A DNA stretch of 40,214 bases from positions 1 through 40,214 of the forward strand of contig JAIPHP010000012.1 in the NCBI GenBank assembly GCA_021735165.1. The letters run 5' to 3'. Source of the stretch: Candidatus Woesearchaeota archaeon. GTDB taxonomy: Archaea; Nanobdellota; Nanobdellia; Woesearchaeales; 21-14-0-10-32-9. The translations under genes and the position numbers were made by a program. The notes beneath the pieces were generated by a model. The model made no database searches and was not told where the DNA came from. It saw only the letters and a list, made by a program, of their open reading frames with translations. Positions 33,184 to 40,214 of the stretch are shown one piece after another (the stretch's first letter is position 1; every line of letters begins with the position of its first letter).

Positions 33184-34146
33184 GTGAAACTTGATTTACT
33201 CAATAAAAAAATATTATACGAACTGGAAAAAGACTCATCACAACCAGCTTCAAAAATAGCAAAAAAACTCAAACAATCAAAAGAAGTCATTCTATACAGA
33301 ATACATAAAATGGAAGAAGAAAAAATTCTTCTCGGATGCAGCGCAATAGTTGACATGGCAAAGCTAAACTATTTCACATTCAGAATATACATAAAATGGC
33401 AGAACATGACAAAAGAAGAAAAACAAAAATTCTACGATGAAATAAAAAACCATGAAAACGTATGGACAACAACAGTTATGCACGGAGCATGGGACTTTGC
33501 ATTCTTCATAGGAACCAAAGCAGACGAATACGTAACAAAATTCCACACAATATGGAACAACATACAAATAAAATACAAACACAAAATAGCAGCAACAAAA
33601 ATAGCACTATATGCTCCAGTTCATAATTTCAACAAACAATTCTTTTTTGATACTAAAGAACAACCAATCGAAAGAATATATGGAGCAGGAACCCCAATAA
33701 AATTCGACGAACTAGATGAACAAATAATAAAAGAATACTCTTCAAACGTCAGACAATCTCTAAACAAAATTGCAGAGAAACTAAAAACAACCACAGAAAC
33801 AATAAGACAAAGAATAAAAAAACTAGAAAAAAACAAAGTAATAGTTGGATACAAAATAAATCTGAATCTTCCAAAAATGAATCACCAAGGATACAGAGTA
33901 GACTTCGCATTAAATTCAATAGAAAGAAACAAAGAATTATTCGAATATCTAAAACAGCACAAATATTTCTATCAAATAAACAGATCAATAGGAGGAGCAG
34001 ACTTTGAAACAGAAATAGTAGTAGAAAGTCTTAATCATCTTCTGGAAATCCTAGAAGAAATAATGAATAGATTTAAAGACGTAATAAGAAACTATGACTA
34101 CATGGGCTACTCAGAATTTCCGAGCCTATCAATAGTGCCAGATTAA
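33184..34146 (+). CDS. Lrp/AsnC-family regulator with two tandem units
   Basis: The 320-aa protein contains two Lrp-like helix-turn-helix regions: LLNKKILYELEKDSSQPASK (residues 5-24) and ELDEQIIKEYSSNVRQSLNK (about 178-197), each followed by an effector-binding (RAM-like) part. Normal Lrp proteins are ~150 aa with one unit, so this is a duplicated fusion. Both recognition helices are complete (KEVILYRIHKMEEEKILLG and TETIRQRIKKLEKNKVIVG). A GTG start is used, supported by the TATA box. It lies 42 bp upstream of the metalloprotease-like lipoprotein on the same strand, and the palindrome in between (34166-34178) is a possible binding site. Effector unknown. Confidence 0.85.
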   Translation: MKLDLLNKKILYELEKDSSQPASKIAKKLKQSKEVILYRIHKMEEEKILLGCSAIVDMAKLNYFTFRIYIKWQNMTKEEKQKFYDEIKNHENVWTTTVMHGAWDFAFFIGTKADEYVTKFHTIWNNIQIKYKHKIAATKIALYAPVHNFNKQFFFDTKEQPIERIYGAGTPIKFDELDEQIIKEYSSNVRQSLNKIAEKLKTTTETIRQRIKKLEKNKVIVGYKINLNLPKMNHQGYRVDFALNSIERNKELFEYLKQHKYFYQINRSIGGADFETEIVVESLNHLLEILEEIMNRFKDVIRNYDYMGYSEFPSLSIVPD

Positions 34147-34158
34147 ATAATACCAAAA

Positions 34159-34178
34159 TATAAAAACTACTAGGTAGT
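34159..34178 (+). promoter_or_regulatory. TATA element with adjacent 5-bp palindrome before the metalloprotease gene
   Basis: TATAAA (34159-34164) is 27 bp before the ATG at 34189. ACTAC (34166-34170) and GTAGT (34174-34178) form a palindrome directly after it, a position where a repressor would block initiation. It shares ACTA/TAGT half-sites with the operator at 15042. Confidence 0.42.
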
Positions 34179-34188
34179 ACTTAAAAAA

Positions 34189-36567
34189 ATGAAAGAAAAA
34201 ATACTAACAATAACTCTTCTAATAGTAATTCTAATACTAACTGGCTGCACAACACAATACCTGGAAATGCAAAACATGCAAATAGAAAACACAAATCAAG
34301 CTGAGAATAAAGGAAGAACAACACAGAACACACAAACAGACGAACAAAATCAAGATATTGCTATTCAGAATGCAAACGGCCAAACGCTTGCCCCAGACCA
34401 CAAAACCCAGACAAACCCCACAACACAACAAACAGAACAATTTACAGAAGAAAAAACAATACACTACGACAATTTCGAAACAGGAGAATCAAAAACAATA
34501 ACAAAGATGATCCGTGAACAAAACACAAAATCACAAAATCAAGAACCCCAAACACAAAACATAAACAACCAAAATACAGAACAAAGCAACGAAATAAAAA
34601 TATTGACAATAATAATAAATTTTCAAGACAATCAAAATGCAACAGAAGAACACAGACAAAACTTTGAAGATGCATTCACAAACTACAAAAAATCAGTACA
34701 AAAATACTATGAAGAAGTATCAAATGGAGAAATAACAATAAACCCTGAAATAATAGGACCATACACAGTACCTTATGGATGGGAAAACACTGAATGCATA
34801 ACGGATCAAAACAACAATGAAAACACACAAAATCAAGAATTACAAGAATACGAAAAATGGATAAACTCAGCTATAAACAAAGCAGAAGAAGACAACTACG
34901 ACACAGAAGAATACGATAAGATAGCAGTTGCTTGGCCACACACAAATTCATGCTTTTTCTCAGGCATAACATACCTACAAGGAAATAAAGCACTTATAGG
35001 AATAAACAACGTAGCTTATTCAAAAGACTACAATTCAAAAGTTTTAATACACGAAATAGGACACTACAAAGAAAGAAAACTCATAGACCACCCTTTAGTA
35101 TATAAAAAAACAACTGGGTGCTACACACAAGAACAAAACCAAATAAAAATAGAAACAGAAAACTGCAGCTATACAGATACAGGAGCAACAGACGGAGATC
35201 CTTTTGACGTAATGGGGGCAACATTAGATGCAAGGCATTTCAATCCAGACACAAAACAAAAATGGCTCATACTACAAGAAACAAAAACGATCCTTTTAAA
35301 CCAAATGATAGAAAACAACGAAAACACAATAACCGAAAACATATATTTGGAAAGTAGTCAACAAACACCAAATATACTAATACTAAAAAACGAGGAAACG
35401 GGAGAAAAGTACGCATTAGAAATAAGAGAACCAAAAGGACTATTTGATGATTTTAAAGAAGAAGATCGCGTAGTGAATGGTGTAAGCATAAGAAACACAG
35501 AATACGAAAAATCAATATTAATAGATGCAACTCCGCAAACAGAGACATACAAAGACTCAGCATTCATACAAGGACAAGAACTAATAATAAACAAATACAT
35601 AAAATTAACATTCGAAAACCAATTAGAACAAAATCAAAGATATAAAGTAAAAATAGACATAATAAAAAAACCAATAGGGGAAGAATGCGCAAACGGAAAA
35701 CAATGCATAACAAACCTATGCGCACAAGGAATATGCAAAGAAACCTGCAATAACAAAGAAAGATGTAGCAACACAAACAAAGATTGGGAAAACGACGGAA
35801 TATGCACAAAAGACCAAAACCAAAAAAATATCTGCGACAAAAATACCTTAGCAATACAAACAGAAACTAGCACATACCATGATTCATGTCAAATAAACAA
35901 CCAAGAAATAAACCAAGAAATAATGTGCTACGCGCAAGACTTATCAAAAAATCTAAACGAAGCAAAAAAAGGACTATGCATAAAAAATACGTGCATAAAA
36001 AACATGAACATCATAATAGAGTCTGAACAATTACAAGATACAGAAGATGAAGACACAAAAATAATACCATATGCGTTACCCTTCACAATAAAATGGTATC
36101 TGAAAGAAAATTTGCAAAATTGTAAAATAACCCTAAAAGAAAAATTATATGATGAAAACAATCAATTACATCAAATAATACCTCTGCAAGAAAACACAGG
36201 AATAATAACTCTAACAACAAGAACAGAAAAAGGATACAAAGAAAAAATTCCAATGGACATAGAATGCACAGAACCAGAAAATACAAAACTACACTTGCAA
36301 ATAAAAACAACACTAGAAGGAAAATACGACTGCCAAGACTCAGACAATAATGATAATCCCTACAAAAAAGGAATTATAACAGGAATATACTTGCTAGATG
36401 GAACAAAACCCATAGATGCCTGTCAAGACAACCAGAAATTAACAGAATATTCATGCAAACAAGAACAAGGATACAAACCATTACCAATAAAACAAGCATA
36501 CTACAAAACAATCACTTGCGAAAACGAATGCATCAATGGAGCATGCACAATTCAGCAAGAACAATAG
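34189..36567 (+). CDS. Metalloprotease-like surface lipoprotein (M6/M11-like zincin) with Cys-rich module
   Basis: The 792-aa protein has a lipobox LTGC (Cys20), a Gln/Asn/Thr-rich linker (about 25-135), then a zincin domain. SVQKYYEEVSNGEITINPEI (about 168-187) is like M6/gametolysin starts, the zinc motif HEIGH lies at 288-292, and the Met-turn region is GDPFDVMGATLDARHFNPD (about 341-359). A beta-domain follows. From about 495 to 605 there is a Cys-rich module (CANGKQCITNLCAQGICKET, then DGICTKD...NICD) homologous to the one in the 718-aa pilin-like protein. The end holds another Cys-containing region. Probably a lipid-anchored extracellular protease, perhaps acting on host or neighbouring cell surface proteins. 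Leaderless ATG with palindrome upstream. Confidence 0.82.
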   Translation: MKEKILTITLLIVILILTGCTTQYLEMQNMQIENTNQAENKGRTTQNTQTDEQNQDIAIQNANGQTLAPDHKTQTNPTTQQTEQFTEEKTIHYDNFETGESKTITKMIREQNTKSQNQEPQTQNINNQNTEQSNEIKILTIIINFQDNQNATEEHRQNFEDAFTNYKKSVQKYYEEVSNGEITINPEIIGPYTVPYGWENTECITDQNNNENTQNQELQEYEKWINSAINKAEEDNYDTEEYDKIAVAWPHTNSCFFSGITYLQGNKALIGINNVAYSKDYNSKVLIHEIGHYKERKLIDHPLVYKKTTGCYTQEQNQIKIETENCSYTDTGATDGDPFDVMGATLDARHFNPDTKQKWLILQETKTILLNQMIENNENTITENIYLESSQQTPNILILKNEETGEKYALEIREPKGLFDDFKEEDRVVNGVSIRNTEYEKSILIDATPQTETYKDSAFIQGQELIINKYIKLTFENQLEQNQRYKVKIDIIKKPIGEECANGKQCITNLCAQGICKETCNNKERCSNTNKDWENDGICTKDQNQKNICDKNTLAIQTETSTYHDSCQINNQEINQEIMCYAQDLSKNLNEAKKGLCIKNTCIKNMNIIIESEQLQDTEDEDTKIIPYALPFTIKWYLKENLQNCKITLKEKLYDENNQLHQIIPLQENTGIITLTTRTEKGYKEKIPMDIECTEPENTKLHLQIKTTLEGKYDCQDSDNNDNPYKKGIITGIYLLDGTKPIDACQDNQKLTEYSCKQEQGYKPLPIKQAYYKTITCENECINGACTIQQEQ

Positions 36568-36571
36568 AAAC

Positions 36572-36585
36572 CCACTGAACAGTGG
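36572..36585 (+). terminator. Short hairpin after the metalloprotease gene
   Basis: CCACTG and CAGTGG form a 6-bp stem with a two-base turn (or 5 bp with GAAC), 4 bases after the stop codon. No T-run follows, so it may stabilise the mRNA end instead of terminating. Confidence 0.35.
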
Positions 36586-36630
36586 TAAAAATGATAAATT
36601 TTATAAATGAAAAGCTATTCTTAAAAAATA

Positions 36631-37425
36631 ATGTACTCAGATAATGATATAAAAGTTCTAGCACAAAATATGCGGGAAAAAATAAAACCAAAAGAAGTCA
36701 TTAAAACAGAAGATATAATGCTGAATAACAATCAAATAATGCTAGATTACATAATAAACGACAATCAGCTAGATGAAAAAGAAATATCAGAACTCCTAAA
36801 TGACTTTAAAGAGCTAAATAACCAACTAACAAACTATGCCTACACAACAAATGAAAAACCAGAACTTAATCTAAAACTAGGAATGATCATGCCAGATCCA
36901 TTTCTTTACCACCTACTAAATGATTATACTGAAAGAACAGTAATTAAAATAAAAAATCAATTAATAACAGGAAAAAAAGAACCATACGACCATAAAATTT
37001 CCAACACAAATTTGAAAATTTTTATTTTTAAAGACCAACTTAATGCCAATAAAGAAATTGCAGGATCTGCACTTACAAATGTAACAGAAGAAGAAATATA
37101 CATAAGACTAAGTTCAATACATTTCCAAAAATGCATGATGAAAAAAACAGAAACCTACAAAAACTTATCACAAAAGGAAAAAAATAATCTAGAAGATAAC
37201 CTAATAAAACTAAAAATAGGACACGAATTAAAAGAACTAGAGCAATATAATAAAAATGAGTTAAGTCAAGATTTTATGACAAGAGAAATAGAAAGTGAAA
37301 AAGGAGCTTTAGAATACGGAAAAAACAACAACATCTCTACAGAATTTTATAAAACAGTAATAGATGCATTAAAAAATGAACAAGAAAAAAATTTATGGTA
37401 CAATATCAGCCTTTCTTCTTTTTAA
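36631..37425 (+). CDS. Unknown protein with degenerate HExxE motif
   Basis: The 264-aa protein is soluble, helical at the N-terminus, and has a possible hydrolase-like centre: IGHELKELEQYN (His198, Glu199, Glu202) followed at about 20 residues by REIESEKGALEYG. This resembles HExxH metalloprotease segments with the second His changed to Glu, so activity is doubtful. An alpha/beta segment (LKIFIFKDQLNANKEIAG, about 128-145) precedes it. No family recognised. A TTTATAAA box (36600-36607) is 27 bp before the ATG, so it is leaderless. It overlaps the convergent 37406 gene by 20 bp. Confidence 0.68.
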   Translation: MYSDNDIKVLAQNMREKIKPKEVIKTEDIMLNNNQIMLDYIINDNQLDEKEISELLNDFKELNNQLTNYAYTTNEKPELNLKLGMIMPDPFLYHLLNDYTERTVIKIKNQLITGKKEPYDHKISNTNLKIFIFKDQLNANKEIAGSALTNVTEEEIYIRLSSIHFQKCMMKKTETYKNLSQKEKNNLEDNLIKLKIGHELKELEQYNKNELSQDFMTREIESEKGALEYGKNNNISTEFYKTVIDALKNEQEKNLWYNISLSSF

Positions 37426-37708
37426 CAACTAGCTCCATACACTCATTAGCTTTTTTTCTTGCAAAATTCTCAAGAAAATCTAACACATTATATTCTTCTT
37501 CTAGTTTGTCCTCATTAAGAACTAAACCAGCTTCTGAAAGAATAACAATTTTAGGAGCAACTTTGAGTTTATGTGTTGTTTTAAATAGTTGCTCTAATAA
37601 ATCAATGCTATTTTCAGCTATCAATAAATCATTATTTTTCAAAGCATCTTCGACTATACGTGTGTGCGCATCAACAATCTGTTTATATCTCTCAACATAT
37701 TTAACCAT
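37406..37708 (-). CDS. Small helical protein of unknown function
   Basis: The 100-aa protein is mostly helical and charged (MVKYVERYKQIVDAHTRIVE, later APKIVILSEAGLVLNEDK) with a basic tail KKKKG. It has no Cys cluster, signal peptide or membrane helix. The start is well supported: AGGTGAT lies just before the ATG at 37708. A plus-strand frame covers the same region, but the ribosome site favours this strand. It converges on and overlaps the 36631 gene by 20 bp. Function unknown. Confidence 0.65.
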   Translation of the reverse strand: MVKYVERYKQIVDAHTRIVEDALKNNDLLIAENSIDLLEQLFKTTHKLKVAPKIVILSEAGLVLNEDKLEEEYNVLDFLENFARKKANECMELVVKKKKG

Positions 37709-37824
37709 AATATCACCTAAAATACAATTGCGCTCAGCAATATAAAAACTTTTCTAAAAAATCCAACAAAAACAAAAAATGAATAAGTTAATAAATGAAT
37801 TAATAGTTCAATATTTTGTGTGCA

Positions 37825-38022
37825 GTTCCTCTAATGAAGACAATATCGCAGGGAAAAGAGACAAAAGTCAATGACCAAAAGTGCGCAACCGAAGAGGAAC
37901 CACTTTATTTAAAAACCAAAAAACATAAAAAAAGAACGTCTATACTTACAAGAATGATAGCGCAAAAAACAACACTACACTACCTGAGTATATCCGCAAA
38001 ACGGTTCTTTACTTTAGCGCTA
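37825..38022 (+). ncRNA. Candidate structured RNA in the 379-bp gap before the ABC-F gene
   Basis: No convincing gene lies between 37709 and 38087. The region is more GC-rich than other gaps and contains perfect stems: GTTCCTCT (37825-37832) with AGAGGAAC (37893-37900), AAAGAAC (37931-37937) with GTTCTTT (38004-38010), and TAGCGC (37958-37963) with GCGCTA (38017-38022), the last two crossing. The first stem is closed on the inside by ATGAAGA and CCGA, near matches to C and D boxes (RUGAUGA/CUGA). A weak TATA-like TTAATAGTT (about 37799-37807) precedes it. A 71-codon frame with a TTG start here is unconvincing. Strand and class are uncertain. Confidence 0.32.
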
Positions 38023-38087
38023 GCTCTATAAACTAACAAACCTAAACTTTTTTATTCTATGAACACAAAAATTGTGAGGCAATAGAA

Positions 38088-39689
38088 ATGATACTAAATA
38101 TAAAGAACCTAGAAAAAAAATTTGGAACAAACATATTATTCGAAAATGCAAGTCTTCAACTTAATGAAGGAGATAAGATGGCCTTTGTAGGTCAGAACGG
38201 AAGAGGAAAAACAACACTCATTAAATGCATTTCAGGAGATGAAGATTTCCAAGGATCTATAGAATTAACTCCTGAAACAAAGATAGCGGTGATGGAGCAG
38301 CAAAAAACTTTTGATGGAATAGCAGAAACTTTTAGAGAATACCTCAAACAAAAGAAAAACAAAATAAACAAAAAAATAAAAGAACTGGAAGAAGAAATGG
38401 GCAAACCAGAAGTTTATGAGAATCCTCAAAGATTTGACAAACTACTGCACGAACACGCCTTGCTCTGTTCCAGGATAACTGAAGACATTGAAGAAGATAA
38501 ACTCAAGACAAATCTGCAATCTCTGAATTTCCCATTAGAACTATTAGACCAACCAATATCAAGCTTAAGCGGAGGAGAAAAAACTGCACTAAGACTTTCA
38601 GAATGTTTAGGAAAAGAAGCCAACCTCCTCATACTAGATGAGCCCACAAATCATCTTGACTTCAAAGCCATCAACTGGTTTGAAGAATGGATAAGAAACT
38701 CCGGAAAGACCATACTAGTGATAACTCACGACAGAAAATTCCTAGACAATGTAGTAAACAGAGTGGCAGAAATAGAAAACAAAAACATCGCAGTTTACAA
38801 AACAAATTACACGGGATACTTACAGGAAAGAATAAAGCACAGAATAGAGATGCACAAACAACATCAAGCAACAGAGAAGGAAAGACAAAGACTAATGGAC
38901 TCCTCAAAACAGAAAAGGATATGGGCTTCTAAGAATGGAAACAAAAGTATGCGAATGCAAGCAGATAACTTGGAGAGAAGAGCAGAAGAATTACCTAAAA
39001 TAGAAGATCCTTCAGAATTGGAAAAAAAATATGAGTTCCAATGCAAAGAAGGAAAGAAAAGTAGCGACATGATCTTTGAAATAAAAAATATGTCTAAATC
39101 CTTTGGCACAAAAAAAGTGCTTGCCAACGTAAACCTGTTGATACACAGAGGACAAAAGATCGCGTTGATAGGAATGAACGGTATAGGTAAAAGCACTCTT
39201 CTTAAGATACTAAACAAAAAAATTGCCCCAGATTCAGGCGAAGCCAACCAAGGGCAGAACCTCAAAATAGGTTATTTTGATCAGGAAAGCAAAAATTTCA
39301 ATCCCGAAGAAAAAGTAGAGACTTACATGCTTGACCTTTACGGCAACATGCATGACAACCAAATCCAAAGCATGGCAAGAAAATTTGGCTTTGAACATGA
39401 TTTAAGAAAAAAGAAAATTAGTGCATTGTCAGGAGGAGAAAAAGCAAGATTACAACTGCTAAAACTGATGCTCGAAGAATATAACGTCCTGCTCTTAGAC
39501 GAGCCAACAAACCATCTCGACCTTGAGTTAAGGGAAGCATTAGAAAAAGCATTGAAGAATTGGGAAGGCACAATACTGTTTGTTTCCCACGATAGATTCT
39601 TCATAGATAGAGTGGCAACACATATAATGGAACTTGAAGAAGGAAAAATAAAAATTATGGAAGGCAACTACTCAAATAATTTTTCTTAA
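38088..39689 (+). CDS. ABC-F family ATPase (two ATP-binding domains)
   Basis: The 533-aa soluble protein has two ABC domains and no membrane part. Domain 1 has Walker A GQNGRGKTT (about 35-43), signature LSGGEKT (near 160) and Walker B LLILDEPTNHLD. Domain 2 has GMNGIGKST (near 362), LSGGEKA (near 448) and LLLDEPTNHLD. A linker near 225-320 with RIEMHKQHQATEKERQRLM is the P-site tRNA interaction motif region. ABC-F proteins act on ribosomes, relieving stalls or antibiotic binding. Ribosome site GTGAGG is 8 bases before the ATG. Such genes are mostly bacterial, so transfer is possible. It is followed by a bidirectional T/A-tract terminator. Confidence 0.93.
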   Translation: MILNIKNLEKKFGTNILFENASLQLNEGDKMAFVGQNGRGKTTLIKCISGDEDFQGSIELTPETKIAVMEQQKTFDGIAETFREYLKQKKNKINKKIKELEEEMGKPEVYENPQRFDKLLHEHALLCSRITEDIEEDKLKTNLQSLNFPLELLDQPISSLSGGEKTALRLSECLGKEANLLILDEPTNHLDFKAINWFEEWIRNSGKTILVITHDRKFLDNVVNRVAEIENKNIAVYKTNYTGYLQERIKHRIEMHKQHQATEKERQRLMDSSKQKRIWASKNGNKSMRMQADNLERRAEELPKIEDPSELEKKYEFQCKEGKKSSDMIFEIKNMSKSFGTKKVLANVNLLIHRGQKIALIGMNGIGKSTLLKILNKKIAPDSGEANQGQNLKIGYFDQESKNFNPEEKVETYMLDLYGNMHDNQIQSMARKFGFEHDLRKKKISALSGGEKARLQLLKLMLEEYNVLLLDEPTNHLDLELREALEKALKNWEGTILFVSHDRFFIDRVATHIMELEEGKIKIMEGNYSNNFS

Positions 39690-39708
39690 TTTTTTAATTT
39701 AAAAAAAA
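39690..39708. terminator. Bidirectional T/A-tract terminator between convergent genes
   Basis: T-rich bases (39690-39695) follow the ABC-F stop, and an A-run (39701-39708) gives U residues for the opposite gene. The two genes end here convergently, 19 bp apart. Confidence 0.45.
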
Positions 39709-40080
39709 TCATTGAACTACTTTAAAAAAGTCATTCTTGATATAATTAATTGGGACATCGACGTATTGAGCAGGTCCAAAACCCTTTTTGTAAAATAATT
39801 TTGTCGAATCAACTTTTTCTCCATAAATGTTTTTTAATGCGCCATTATGTTTATGTATTTCTGCAGCATCCCAACTGCCATCCCTATCAACATCCGTAAA
39901 TAAAGTATACCCCCAAACATCATGTTTTATTTTACTATATGGGTGAACAACAAGTGCCTGGTTTATTGTTGGACTCGGAAACACTAAATCTTTTAAGTCT
40001 TTTTTATCATCTTGATTAAACTTACAACTGACCAAATTGGACATTAAATACAACATAATTATACTTAGTTCTTTTTTCAT
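39709..40080 (-). CDS. Small lipoprotein with EF-hand/dockerin-like calcium loop
   Basis: The 123-aa protein begins MKKELSIIMLYLMSNLVSC, a signal peptide with a lipobox ending at Cys19, so it is probably lipid-anchored on the outer face. The mature part contains FTDVDRDGSWDAAEIHKHNG, with a DxDxDG loop typical of calcium-binding EF-hand or dockerin-like units, near residues 61-80. The rest is beta-like. No specific family recognised. It is on the minus strand at the right edge, next to the hairpin-rich repeat region. Confidence 0.72.
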   Translation of the reverse strand: MKKELSIIMLYLMSNLVSCKFNQDDKKDLKDLVFPSPTINQALVVHPYSKIKHDVWGYTLFTDVDRDGSWDAAEIHKHNGALKNIYGEKVDSTKLFYKKGFGPAQYVDVPINYIKNDFFKVVQ

Positions 40081-40090
40081 TACATTGTTT

Positions 40091-40132
40091 GATTACGGAT
40101 ACCCTACACTTTAGTGTAGGGAGGAAGTAATC
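40091..40132. repeat. Cruciform-type inverted repeat
   Basis: GATTAC (40091-40096) pairs with GTAATC (40127-40132). Inside, CCCTACAC (40102-40109) pairs with GTGTAGGG (40114-40121) around a TTTA loop. Each side has a 5-base internal loop (GGATA, AGGAA), giving a symmetric 42-base hairpin. It could end a transposable element or be a terminator/REP-like repeat. Confidence 0.6.
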
Positions 40133-40161
40133 CCTCCTTCTTATTTTTTTCAATAAAGTTT

Positions 40162-40202
40162 TTGGGCGCAAAGCGCCCAATGGATTTCGCGTAGCGAAAC
40201 CC
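40162..40202. repeat. Two GC-rich hairpins at the right edge
   Basis: TTGGGCGC-AAA-GCGCCCAA (40162-40180) is an 8-bp perfect stem. GGATTTCGC-gta-GCGAAACCC (40182-40202) pairs over 6 bp plus two flanking GC pairs. They stand out in an otherwise AT-rich setting and directly follow the cruciform repeat. Confidence 0.6.
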
Positions 40203-40214
40203 GGCGTATCAATT

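Noticed and set aside
37816-38031. 71-codon frame with a TTG start in the gap before the ABC-F gene
   Set aside because: It has no ribosome site, a very basic and unpatterned product, and the same bases form several perfect RNA stems.

Overview
This is a 40.2 kb AT-rich chromosomal window from an archaeon, most likely a DPANN-type lineage such as Woesearchaeota or Pacearchaeota. The lineage is inferred from gene content, not from a marker tree. Archaeal signs: many genes have a TATA-like box centred 24-28 bp before the start codon and so look leaderless, while others carry GGTGA/GAGG ribosome sites. Type IV pilin-like proteins have class III signal peptides (K-K-x|Q-S/T-x-x-E). There are Trm1 and Taw3 tRNA-modification genes, TrmB and Lrp/AsnC regulators, and an Era-like GTPase/DUF2073/zinc-ribbon set matching the haloarchaeal vesicle genes arvA-arvB-arvC (OapA/B/C). 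I saw no rRNA, tRNA, CRISPR array or transposase gene.

Layout. 1-6.8 kb: edge-truncated secreted protein; coiled-coil protein; an operon of secretion ATPase plus T2SSF/TadC membrane protein (a pilus or secretion motor); transglutaminase-like protein; small methyltransferase. 6.8-12.9 kb: very large nucleotidyltransferase-domain protein, a structured 400-bp gap, a T/Q/E-rich low-complexity protein, a membrane-anchored surface protein and a small lipoprotein. 12.9-20 kb: taw3; a sodium/solute symporter divergent from a TrmB regulator with clear palindromes between them; a glycosylase-alkyltransferase fusion; a tandem pair of ~110-bp structured repeats; a nucleotidyltransferase protein; an oversized xylose-isomerase-like TIM-barrel protein. 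20-23.3 kb: two coupled genes of unknown function; CRM/YhbY-like plus NFACT-R RNA-binding pair. 23.4-27.8 kb: pilin-like proteins, including an operon of three joined by ATGA overlaps, two of them with large cysteine-rich ectodomains. 27.9-31.1 kb: arvA-arvB-arvC (arvC apparently begins with AUA), an unknown gene and trm1. 31.1-33 kb: an accessory-looking patch with a nucleotidyltransferase, a frameshifted RelE-like gene, a lipoprotein and a small membrane protein. 33.2-40.2 kb: double Lrp regulator, secreted metalloprotease-like lipoprotein, two unknown genes, a structured gap, ABC-F ATPase, lipoprotein and a cluster of hairpins at the right edge.

How it fits together: much of the window concerns the cell surface. 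The ATPase/TadC pair could assemble the class III-signal proteins. The 718-aa pilin-like protein and the metalloprotease lipoprotein share a cysteine-rich module, which links the two loci. ArvA-C suggests vesicle formation. RNA maintenance (Trm1, Taw3, NFACT-R, CRM) and DNA base repair (glycosylase-alkyltransferase) make up the housekeeping part. The best leads for something undescribed are the repeat pair at 16.7 kb with a compensatory stem change, the AUA-start arvC, the nucleotidyltransferase plus RelE-like pair, the shared cysteine-rich module, and a similar AC-rich DNA segment lying in different reading frames of two genes.
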